Assembly (NCBI RefSeq): GCF_036345175.1
Contig: NZ_CP107780.1
Span: 6,634,001 to 6,698,000, forward strand
Source: Streptomyces sp. NBC_00576
GTDB taxonomy: Bacteria; Actinomycetota; Actinomycetes; Streptomycetales; Streptomycetaceae
Length of the DNA: 64,000 bases
Reading direction: 5' to 3'
Part shown: positions 50,722 through 57,979 of the stretch, piece by piece
Layout: every line of letters starts with the position of its first letter
How positions within the stretch are numbered: position 1 is the first letter of the stretch
Program-made: the position numbers and the translations under genes
Notes under the pieces: generated by a model
Seen by the model: only the letters and a program-made list of their open reading frames with translations
Told to the model about the DNA's origin: nothing
Database searches by the model: none

Positions 50722-50838
50722 GTGATTGAACTTGGACCGGTCGCCTGGCCACCTGCCCCGATCAGGACCGAGCGGCTCGTGCTCCGTGAGCAGAGGAACT
50801 CCATGCTCGAAGGCTTACCAGGTTCTCCTTGCGCATGA
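50722..50838 (+). pseudogene. GNAT acetyltransferase, N-terminal fragment
   Basis: A GTG start opens 38 codons containing P-I-R-T-E-R-L-V-L-R-E, the hallmark beginning of RimJ/RimL-type GNAT acetyltransferases, then diverges and stops at 50838. The acetyl-CoA binding motif is missing, so this is a 5' stump. It lies between the transposase remnant and the flavoprotein gene. Confidence 0.6.
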
Positions 50839-50878
50839 TGCTTGACTTCACAAGACCCAAGTACGACATTCCCGCCCC

Positions 50879-52672
50879 ATGAACCCAGAATCGGACTCTG
50901 CGAGACGTATCGAACTCCCCTCCAGACGAGGCGTGTTGGCAGGCGCCGCCGCAGTGGCCGGTGTTGCGGTCGGGGCGGACATGGGTGCCGCCCCAAAGGC
51001 ACGGGCGGCCGCCGTCCTGCCCCTCCTCGGGACGTACGACGTCGTGGTCGTCGGAGCGGGCGCCGCCGGGATGACCGCCGCGCTCACGGCCGCCAAACAG
51101 GGGCTGACCTGCATAGTCGTCGAGAAGGCACCCACCTTCGGCGGGTCCGCCGCCCGTTCCGGTGCCGGGATCTGGATCCCCAACAACCCGGTGATCCTGG
51201 CGGCCGGAGTGCCGGACACCCCGGCCAAGGCCGCCGCCTACCTCGCAGCGGTCGTCGGGCCGGAGGTCCCCGCCGCCCGTCAACAGGCCTTCCTGGCCCA
51301 CGGACCCGCCATGCTCTCCTTCGTCATGGCGAACAGCCCCCTCCGATTCCGCTGGATGGAGGGATACAGCGACTACTACCCGGAGTTGCCCGGCGGTCTC
51401 CCCAACGGCCGTTCCATAGAGCCCGATCAGCTCGACGGGAAGGTCCTGGGCGCCGAACTCGCCCACCTCAACCCGCCCTACCTCGCCGTCCCGGCCGGAA
51501 TGGTCGTCTTCAGCACCGACTACAAGTGGCTGGCCCTCGCCGCCGTGAGCGTGAAGGGCGCGGCCGTCGCCGTCGAGTGTCTGGCGCGCGGCACGAAGGC
51601 TGCCCTCAAGGGGCAGACGCCGCTCACCATGGGCCAGGCCCTCGCCGCCGGACTGCGCGCGGGGCTGGCGTCGGCGGGGGTGCCCGTCTGGCTCAACACC
51701 CCTCTCACAGACCTCCACTTGGAGTCCGGAGCGGTCACCGGCGCCGTCGTCACCCAGGGCGGCGCCCCCGGTCTCCTCCGCGCCCGGCGCGGCGTGATCG
51801 TCGGCTCGGGCGGCTTCGAGCACAACGCGGCGATGCGCGCCCAGTACCAGCAGCAGCCCATCGGTACGGAGTGGACGGTCGGCGCGAAGGAGAACACGGG
51901 GGACGGAATCCGGGCGGGCGAACGGGCCGGGGGCTCCCTGGCCCTGATGGACGACGCCTGGTGGGGCCCGGCGATCCCGCTGCCCGGCGAGCCGTACTTC
52001 TGCCTGGCCGAACGCACCCTCCCCGGCGGCCTGTTGGTCAACGCGGCGAGCTCCCGCTTCGTCAACGAGGCGGGTCCCTACAGCGATGTCGTCCACACCA
52101 TGTACGAGGGCGACGCCACCGACCCCGACATCCCGGCCTGGCTGATCGTCGACCAGAACTACCGCAACCGCTACCTCTTCAAGGACATCTCCCCGACCTT
52201 CGTACTCCCGGCCGACTGGTACAACTCCGGTGCCGCGTACAAGGCGTGGACCCTCGACGCCCTGGCGACCTCCATCGGCGTCCCGCCCGCCGCCCTGCGC
52301 ACCACGGTCAGCCGCTTCAACTCCCTTGCCCTGAACGGCGACGACACCGACTTCGGGCGCGGCGACAGCGCGTACGACCACTACTACACCGACCCGTCCA
52401 TCCTCCCGAACTCCTGCCTGGCCCCCCTGTGGCTGCCCCCGTACTACGCCTTCCGGATCGTCCCCGGCGACCTCGGCACCAAGGGCGGCCTGCGCACGGA
52501 CGCCCGGGCGCGGGTACTGCGGGCCGACGGCACGGCGATCCCCGGCCTGTACGCCGCCGGCAACGCCAGCGCCGCCGTCATGGGCCACAGCTACGCGGGC
52601 GCGGGCTCGACGATCGGCCCGGCGATGACGTTCGGGTACGTGGCGGCACTGGCGGCGGCGGGGGTGCTCTGA
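50879..52672 (+). CDS. 3-oxosteroid 1-dehydrogenase-like FAD protein
   Basis: 597 residues. A twin-Arg-like start (S-R-R-G-V-L-A-G, residues 15-22) may direct Tat export. The Rossmann FAD motif is V-V-V-G-A-G-A-A-G-M near residue 57. S-G-A-G-I-W-I-P-N-N and Y-A-F-R-I-V-P-G-D-L-G-T-K-G-G-L are typical of KstD and fumarate-reductase-like enzymes. KstD inserts the 1,2 double bond in 3-ketosteroids. No other steroid catabolic genes are nearby, so the true substrate is uncertain. Confidence 0.85.
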   Translation: MNPESDSARRIELPSRRGVLAGAAAVAGVAVGADMGAAPKARAAAVLPLLGTYDVVVVGAGAAGMTAALTAAKQGLTCIVVEKAPTFGGSAARSGAGIWIPNNPVILAAGVPDTPAKAAAYLAAVVGPEVPAARQQAFLAHGPAMLSFVMANSPLRFRWMEGYSDYYPELPGGLPNGRSIEPDQLDGKVLGAELAHLNPPYLAVPAGMVVFSTDYKWLALAAVSVKGAAVAVECLARGTKAALKGQTPLTMGQALAAGLRAGLASAGVPVWLNTPLTDLHLESGAVTGAVVTQGGAPGLLRARRGVIVGSGGFEHNAAMRAQYQQQPIGTEWTVGAKENTGDGIRAGERAGGSLALMDDAWWGPAIPLPGEPYFCLAERTLPGGLLVNAASSRFVNEAGPYSDVVHTMYEGDATDPDIPAWLIVDQNYRNRYLFKDISPTFVLPADWYNSGAAYKAWTLDALATSIGVPPAALRTTVSRFNSLALNGDDTDFGRGDSAYDHYYTDPSILPNSCLAPLWLPPYYAFRIVPGDLGTKGGLRTDARARVLRADGTAIPGLYAAGNASAAVMGHSYAGAGSTIGPAMTFGYVAALAAAGVL

Positions 52673-52768
52673 CGGAGGGGGGGACCACTGGGGCTCGCAG
52701 CCGGGATATGCCTGTGCGTTCGGCATGAACATGCCCTAGTCTCACGCTGATTGCTGGGGAGGCAACAG

Positions 52769-53557
52769 GTGCGTGTGAGGCACGGGGGGCGGCGTTTCGC
52801 CGTATCAAGAACGACGGTGGTGATCGCCATGTCCGTACTGGGCATGTCGCTCGTCACGGGATGCGGACAGCGGTACGCGGAGCCGTACGACACGCTGGCG
52901 CAGGTGCCCGAGAAGCTCGCCCGGAACGGCACGACCATCCTCGTCGGCGATCCAACCGCCGAGGTGACCGTGCACCTCTACGAGGACATGCGCTGCCCGT
53001 ACTGCGAGGAGTTCGAGACGAAGGGCGGCGGCCCGGAACTCCAGAAGGCCGTGCTGTGGCGGAAGGTGAAGGCCGAGTACACCCTGGCCTCCTTCCTCGA
53101 CGACAGACTCGGCGGCAGCGGCTCGAAGAAGGCGGCCAACGCGCTCCGGGCCGCCCTGGACGCCGGCAGGTTCGCCGAGTACCACGAGGTGCTGTACGCC
53201 AACCAGCCCGAGGAGTCGGTGGACGGCTTCACCGACGCCCGCCTCCTCGAACTGGCCGACGAGGTCGACGGGTTGCGCACCGCCGCGTTCGAATCGGCTG
53301 TGAAGACGATGAAGTACCGCGCCTTCGTGACCGCCGCCGAGCGCGCGTACGAGGCTGTCGGCGAGGAGCCGGGAAAGGGCCCGGGGACCCCGACCGCCGT
53401 GATCAACGACGTCCGTGTCCCCCAGGAGATCCGCGGGGTGCTGTACAACTCGAAGGTCTTCGCGGATCTGTTGCAGACGATCAAGGACCGCCCCGGAGAG
53501 TGGCAGGCGTACAAGGACTACCAGCCACTTCCGGACCCCGAGGACTACGGATACTAA
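52769..53557 (+). CDS. DsbA-like thioredoxin-fold lipoprotein
   Basis: 262 residues. The GTG at 52769 is fixed by GGGGAGG six bases upstream. A hydrophobic signal ends in a lipobox (MSLVTGC, Cys near residue 29). The redox motif C-P-Y-C sits in Y-E-D-M-R-C-P-Y-C-E-E-F near residues 72-75. The helical insertion and a later T-P-T-A-V-I cis-Pro loop mark the DsbA/Thioredoxin_4 fold. It would act on disulphides outside the membrane. The C-terminal end is Asp/Tyr/Pro-rich. Confidence 0.9.
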   Translation: MRVRHGGRRFAVSRTTVVIAMSVLGMSLVTGCGQRYAEPYDTLAQVPEKLARNGTTILVGDPTAEVTVHLYEDMRCPYCEEFETKGGGPELQKAVLWRKVKAEYTLASFLDDRLGGSGSKKAANALRAALDAGRFAEYHEVLYANQPEESVDGFTDARLLELADEVDGLRTAAFESAVKTMKYRAFVTAAERAYEAVGEEPGKGPGTPTAVINDVRVPQEIRGVLYNSKVFADLLQTIKDRPGEWQAYKDYQPLPDPEDYGY

Positions 53558-53595
53558 GCCGCGCGCCTCAGACCTCAGACTCGGACCTCGGACCG

Positions 53596-54273
53596 TCACG
53601 GTTTGCGGGCCATCAGGAACGCCTGCGGGGACGACTCCCCGGCCGCCTCGTCCGCCGCCCGTACGGTCTGCGACGCGAGGGTGAACCCTGCCTCCGTCAG
53701 CAGGTCGGCGATCCGGTCGGGCCGGCGCCGCTGGAAGGTCATGGACACGGGGCGTCCGAAGGGCTGGTCATGATGCTTGTGCACGTCCCCGGCCTGGAAG
53801 CCGAGCAGCAGGTGCCCGCCCGGAGCGAGCACGCGAAGGAACTCGCCGAAGAGGGCGGGCAGTTGGTCGACCGGGGTGTGGATGGTCGAGTACCAGGACA
53901 CGACTCCGGCGAGCGTCCCGTCGGCGAGGTCCAGCTCCAGCATCGAGCCCTGCTCGAACCGCAGCCCCGGATTCTCCCGCCGTGCCACCGCGAGCATCGA
54001 CTCCGACAGGTCCAGCCCGAACACCGACAGCCCGAGCGAGTCGAGTAACGCGGTGACCCACCCCGGCCCGCACCCGAGATCGGCGACCTGGCCACTGCCG
54101 CCCCCTGAACCCCGTACGAACTCGGCATACGCGGCGAGCACGGCCCGCTCCAGCGGCTGGGCGGCGAGAGTGGAACGGAAGCGGGCGAAGTAGTCCTCGG
54201 CGATGGCGTCGTAGAAGACGCGGGTCGCGGCAACGAAGTCGGTGCCGGTGCCAGTGCCAGTGCTGGTGTCCAT
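53596..54273 (-). CDS. SAM-dependent methyltransferase (class I)
   Basis: 225 residues. Motif I is V-A-D-L-G-C-G-P-G-W-V-T near residue 55, followed by F-G-L-D-L-S and the W-Y-S-T-I-H-T-P motif-IV region. The substrate is unknown. The ATG at 54273 is used although no clear ribosome site precedes it; a GTG at 54297 is possible. A Thr/Gly run (encoded by GGCACTGGCACC-like repeats) follows the start. Confidence 0.88.
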   Translation of the reverse strand: MDTSTGTGTGTDFVAATRVFYDAIAEDYFARFRSTLAAQPLERAVLAAYAEFVRGSGGGSGQVADLGCGPGWVTALLDSLGLSVFGLDLSESMLAVARRENPGLRFEQGSMLELDLADGTLAGVVSWYSTIHTPVDQLPALFGEFLRVLAPGGHLLLGFQAGDVHKHHDQPFGRPVSMTFQRRRPDRIADLLTEAGFTLASQTVRAADEAAGESSPQAFLMARKP

Positions 54274-54318
54274 GGAGGGGACGCTAGCCGGGCCCACTGA
54301 CAACGCGTCCGGAAAGGC

Positions 54319-54352
54319 AGGAGCTCCGATGCCGTGACGGCTCGGAGCTCCT
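54319..54352 (-). terminator. Long hairpin terminator of the cold-shock gene
   Basis: AGGAGCTCCGA and TCGGAGCTCCT are perfect 11-bp arms, and the enclosed GCCGT/ACGGC can extend the stem further. On the minus strand it is followed by GCCTTTCC. It lies ~55 bp beyond the cold-shock stop codon. Confidence 0.75.
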
Positions 54353-54406
54353 TGGGGTACTGCACACGTTCCGGATCAGAGCATTTGGCTCAGGTGAGCC
54401 GACGCC

Positions 54407-54610
54407 TTAGACCGGGGTGACGTTCTCCGCCTGCGGGCCCTTCGGACCCTGCGTGACGTCGAAGGAAACCGCCTGGTTCTCTTCGAGAGAGCGGAATCCG
54501 CTCGCGTTGATCGCGGAGTAGTGGACGAAGACGTCCGGGCCGCCGCCTTCCTGGGCAATGAAACCAAAGCCCTTTTCGGCGTTGAACCACTTCACGGTTC
54601 CGGTAGCCAT
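54407..54610 (-). CDS. Cold-shock domain protein (CspA family)
   Basis: 67 residues. RNP1-like K-G-F-G-F-I and RNP2-like V-F-V-H-Y are intact, with G-T-V-K-W-F-N at the start and G-P-Q-A-E-N-V at the end. It is an RNA/ssDNA chaperone. AAGGAGG precedes the ATG. A candidate promoter is ~160 bp upstream, giving the long 5' leader typical of regulated csp genes. Confidence 0.96.
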   Translation of the reverse strand: MATGTVKWFNAEKGFGFIAQEGGGPDVFVHYSAINASGFRSLEENQAVSFDVTQGPKGPQAENVTPV

Positions 54611-54769
54611 AAGCCCTCCTTGGGCCCAAAGGGTTGCCCTGCTCCAGAACCTGCAAGGTGTAAACAAAAGCTTGTAAACAACTGCATTCATCTGAATACG
54701 ACGAGAGCCCGCGGTCAGATGCTCCGCAGGCTCTGTACTGCAAGGGAAACCAAACTGCAACTTGCGGCG

Positions 54770-54797
54770 AGCCTAGCATGCAGGCACCCGAATGCAA
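54770..54797 (-). promoter_or_regulatory. Candidate promoter of the cold-shock gene
   Basis: On the minus strand TTGCAT (54797-54792) and TAGGCT (54775-54770) are separated by 16 bp. The implied transcript would have a ~150-nt untranslated leader. A TTGACC further upstream (~54804) does not space well with a -10 box. Confidence 0.45.
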
Positions 54798-54885
54798 TAG
54801 AGGTCAAGATCACGTCACTCAGACGTTTGAGGGGCGGCGTGCGGCCTTGACAACCCCAGGAGGACTCGCCGGACTCCAGGCCCGT

Positions 54886-54891
54886 TAGCCT
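54886..54891 (+). promoter_or_regulatory. Candidate -10 box, leaderless mqnA
   Basis: TAGCCT lies six bases before the GTG at 54898, the same spacing seen for mqnM, with no ribosome-binding site. Confidence 0.45.
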
Positions 54892-54897
54892 CGCGAT

Positions 54898-55746
54898 GTG
54901 GACAATTCTCGCACCCGGCCGCGCGTCGGCCACATCCAGTTCCTGAACTGCCTGCCCCTGTACTGGGGGCTCGCGAGAACAGGCACGCTCCTCGACTTCG
55001 AGCTGACCAAGGACACCCCTGAGAAGCTCAGCGAGAAGCTGGTGCGCGGCGATCTCGACATCGGGCCCATCACCCTCGTCGAGTTCCTCCGCAACGCCGA
55101 TGACCTGGTCGCCTTCCCTGACATCGCCGTCGGCTGCGACGGCCCGGTGATGTCGTGCGTGCTCGTCTCCCAGGTCCCCCTGGACCGCCTGGACGGCGCA
55201 CGGGTGGCGCTCGGCTCGACCTCCCGTACCTCAGTACGCCTCGCGCAGCTGCTCCTGGCCGAGCGTTATGGCGTACATCCTGACTACTACACGTGTCCGC
55301 CCGATCTCAGCCTGATGATGCAGGAGGCGGACGCGGCGGTGCTGATCGGGGACGCGGCCCTGCGCGCCAACCTCCTGGACGGCCCGCGCTACGGCCTGGA
55401 GGTGCACGACCTGGGTGCCCTGTGGAAGGAGTGGACGGGTCTGCCGTTCGTCTTCGCGGTGTGGGCGGCCCGGAAGGACTACCTGGCCCGCGAACCGGTC
55501 CTGACCCGGAAGGTCCACGAGGCGTTCCTCGCCTCCCGCGACGTCTCCCTGGAGGAGGTCGCCAAGGTGGCCGAACAGGCGGCCCGCTGGGAGGAGTTCG
55601 ACGCAGGGGTTTTGGAGCGCTACTTCACGACCCTCGACTTCCGCTTCGGCGGGCCGCAACTGGCAGCCGTACGGGAGTTCGCCCGCCGGGTGGGCCCGAC
55701 GACGGGCTTCCCCGCGGACGTGGAGGTCGACCTGCTGGAGCCGTAG
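54898..55746 (+). CDS. mqnA: Chorismate dehydratase, menaquinone biosynthesis
   Basis: 282 residues of the MqnA/MqnD fold. Characteristic stretches are V-G-H-I-Q-F-L-N-C-L-P-L-Y near the N-terminus, D-I-G-P-I-T-L-V-E-F, S-R-T-S-V-R-L, and L-I-G-D-A-A-L. It dehydrates chorismate to 3-enolpyruvylbenzoate, the first committed step of the futalosine route and substrate of MqnE ~20 kb upstream. It stands alone, divergent from the cold-shock gene. Confidence 0.95.
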   Translation: MDNSRTRPRVGHIQFLNCLPLYWGLARTGTLLDFELTKDTPEKLSEKLVRGDLDIGPITLVEFLRNADDLVAFPDIAVGCDGPVMSCVLVSQVPLDRLDGARVALGSTSRTSVRLAQLLLAERYGVHPDYYTCPPDLSLMMQEADAAVLIGDAALRANLLDGPRYGLEVHDLGALWKEWTGLPFVFAVWAARKDYLAREPVLTRKVHEAFLASRDVSLEEVAKVAEQAARWEEFDAGVLERYFTTLDFRFGGPQLAAVREFARRVGPTTGFPADVEVDLLEP

Positions 55747-55841
55747 GCTGCTGGTCGCGGACGGGACCGGCGCACGTATTACGGGCGCATGCGGCCGTAC
55801 GAGGTACGCGGTACGAGGTGTACGGGGGAGAGGTGGGCGTC

Positions 55842-57488
55842 ATGCAGCCGCTGGACGTCGGTGAGCCGGCCGTAGTGGGGCCCTACCGGCTGCTCGGGCG
55901 GCTCGGCTCGGGCGGGATGGGCCGGGTCTACCTGGGACGCAGCGCCGGTGGCCGTACCGTCGCGGTCAAGATCGTGCACCCGCACTTCGCGCTCGACGAG
56001 GAGTTCCGGGCCCGGTTCCGGCGCGAGGTCGAGGCGGCCCGGCGGGTCGGCGGCGCCTGGACGGCCCCCGTCCTGGACGCGGACCCGGAGGCCCCGGTGC
56101 CATGGGTGGCCACGGCGTACGCGGCCGGCCCCTCCCTGACGGCCGCGATCACGGACGACGGTCCCCTGCCCCTGGACTCCGTACGGGCACTGGGCGCCGG
56201 CCTCGCCGAGGCGCTGACCGCCGTACACGCCCTGAACCTCGTCCACCGGGACGTGAAACCGTCCAACGTCCTCCTCACCCTCGACGGCCCCCTCCTCATC
56301 GACTTCGGCATCGCCCGGGCCACGGACGGCACGGCGTCCCTGACATCGACCGGCGTCTCGGTCGGCTCGCCCGGCTACATGTCACCGGAACAGATCCTCG
56401 GCAACCCGGTCACGGGAGCGGCGGACGTCTTCTCCCTGGGTGCGGTACTGGCGTACGCGGCGACGGGCCGGTCCCCGTTCCCCGGTGACTCCTCGGCAGC
56501 GCTCTTGTACAAGGTTGTTCACGAAGCGCCCCAACTCGATGGGCTGGGTGGTGAGTTGCGGGAGGTGGTGGAGGGCTGCCTGGCGAAGGACCCCTCCGCA
56601 CGACCGGCGCCCGGCGAGGTGGCCCGACGGCTCGCTCCGGAGGGGGCGGCGCGGCTGGTGGCGGGCGGGTGGCTGCCGGGGGCGGTGGTGGAGCGGGTCA
56701 GCCGGGGTGCGGTGGCGCTGCTGAACCTGGAGGTTCAGGAGGGTGCGCTGTCCGGGGCGGGGGCAGGGCTGGGCGAGTTCGGGCCGCCACCGGTGATGCC
56801 GGGGCAGGTGCTTCCGGGGCCTCGGGACGCGGAACCGGAGCCCGAGCCCGAGCCCGAGCCGACCGACCGTACGCCCGGCAAGGTCTCCGTGAGCGTGGCG
56901 GCGACCTCGGCACCCGTCGCCGGCGGGCGCGGACGGAAACTGAGCTGCACGGTGGCCCTCGCGGTGGCGGGCGCGCTGGCGGCGGTCACGGTGGGCTCGG
57001 GGTACGTGTTCGACCTGCTGCCGGGCGGTGACGGGGGCATCGGCTCGTCGGCGAGCGAGGACTCCGGCCAGGCTGCCGACAGCCCCGCATCGAGTACGGC
57101 TCCGAGTACGGTGCCGGGCCCGGTGAGCGGCACGATGACCGTCCCCGCGTCCTACGTCGGCACCTGGGAGGGGCCGGCCGTCGCCCTCGAGGGCACGCTA
57201 CCGATGGGGACGTTCCGGGTGACGGTCCAACAGGCCGCCGTGGGCGACAAGTTGGGCACGTTCCGGCAGACCGACCAGATCGGCGGCATCTGCGACGACG
57301 ACCTGTTCCTGAAGGAAGTCACGAAGAGCCGGCTGGTCGTCACGTCGGTCGCCGACAAGTCGAACCGGGACGTGTGTACGACGGGGTCGCACAGGGTGCT
57401 GCTCACTCCGGTGGGCGACGATTTGAAGTACGAGACGGACAATCCGGAGGCAGGGGATCCGGTGGCTCGGATGTCGCGGGTGGGGTAG
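55842..57488 (+). CDS. Transmembrane Ser/Thr protein kinase (PknB-like)
   Basis: 548 residues. The kinase domain spans 1 to ~270: glycine loop L-G-S-G-G-M-G-R-V, Lys43 (VAVK), Glu62, H-R-D-V-K-P-S-N at 135-142, D-F-G at 154-156 and G-Y-M-S-P-E-Q. All catalytic residues are present. An acidic Pro-Glu repeat linker and one membrane helix (LAVAGALAAVTVGSGYVF, ~residue 372-390) lead to an extracellular domain of ~150 residues with a Y-V-G-T-W-E-G start and two cysteines; it has no PASTA repeats. The ligand is unknown. The open frame runs back into mqnA, but ATG 55842 after GGGGGAGAG is the best start. Confidence 0.92.
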   Translation: MQPLDVGEPAVVGPYRLLGRLGSGGMGRVYLGRSAGGRTVAVKIVHPHFALDEEFRARFRREVEAARRVGGAWTAPVLDADPEAPVPWVATAYAAGPSLTAAITDDGPLPLDSVRALGAGLAEALTAVHALNLVHRDVKPSNVLLTLDGPLLIDFGIARATDGTASLTSTGVSVGSPGYMSPEQILGNPVTGAADVFSLGAVLAYAATGRSPFPGDSSAALLYKVVHEAPQLDGLGGELREVVEGCLAKDPSARPAPGEVARRLAPEGAARLVAGGWLPGAVVERVSRGAVALLNLEVQEGALSGAGAGLGEFGPPPVMPGQVLPGPRDAEPEPEPEPEPTDRTPGKVSVSVAATSAPVAGGRGRKLSCTVALAVAGALAAVTVGSGYVFDLLPGGDGGIGSSASEDSGQAADSPASSTAPSTVPGPVSGTMTVPASYVGTWEGPAVALEGTLPMGTFRVTVQQAAVGDKLGTFRQTDQIGGICDDDLFLKEVTKSRLVVTSVADKSNRDVCTTGSHRVLLTPVGDDLKYETDNPEAGDPVARMSRVG

Positions 57489-57675
57489 GGAATCGGGCGG
57501 GTTTGCCCACCCACCCGCCCCCACCGCTTCTGCAGCACAGGCCTGGGCACATCATCTCGTCCGGTGCCTGAGAGGCAACGCCGGTGCAGCCCAGGTCGTG
57601 TTTCCCACCCACCCACCCGTCTCGGCACGATTGCCGGGCGTCCTCGAACTTCTCGGTGCAGGCCCGCATCTCCAG

Positions 57676-57862
57676 CCCGGGCGGCAACCCCTCCAATCCC
57701 GGGCGGCAGCCCCTCCAGCCCCGCCGACACCCCCCGGCGCCCGCCGACGCCCCCAATCCCGGCCGACACCCTCAGGCGCCCGCCGCCCCCGGTGTCGGCC
57801 GACACCCCCTCCCAGCCCAGCCAGCACCATCCAGCCCGTCCGGCACCATTCAGCCCGTCCGG
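57676..57862. repeat. Degenerate direct repeats
   Basis: CCCGGGCGGCAACCCCTCCA and CCGGGCGGCAGCCCCTCCA lie in tandem (57676-57717). CCGACACC-type units recur at 57719-57808. CACCATCCAGCCCGTCCGG and CACCATTCAGCCCGTCCGG are adjacent 19-bp copies (57825-57862). The pattern suggests repeated slippage or nested duplication. Confidence 0.75.
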
Positions 57863-57918
57863 CGTTTGAGGACAAGGCCCGTTCAGGGCCGTAGGGGGTC
57901 TGGGGGCGCAGCCCCCAG
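57863..57918. terminator. Double hairpin, Streptomyces-type repeat copy C
   Basis: GGCCC-GTTCA-GGGCC (57876-57890) and CTGGGGGC-GCA-GCCCCCAG (57900-57918) follow GTTTGAGGACAAGG. This block is very common between streptomycete genes to my knowledge. It should terminate both convergent genes. Confidence 0.7.
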
Positions 57919-57979
57919 GTTCAGGATGGGACGGGTAGGGGCGGCGGGGGCGAAACAAACCGCCGCACCACCCCCCAAC

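Larger units (their letters stand above)
57489..57979. other. Repeat-rich gap between convergent kinase and EccC genes
   Basis: 491 bp with no credible gene. It contains several families of short direct repeats (57676-57862), then a streptomycete-type repeat with hairpins (57863-57918). The open frames crossing it are Pro/Arg/Ala-rich shadows. Confidence 0.6.

Noticed and set aside
50879..52672. Steroid catabolic cluster signalled by the KstD-like gene
   Set aside because: None of the other kst, hsa or mce genes are nearby; a lone flavoprotein is not enough.
57676..57862. CRISPR array in the repeat-rich gap
   Set aside because: Repeat units vary in length and sequence, there are no regular spacers, and no cas genes are in the window.
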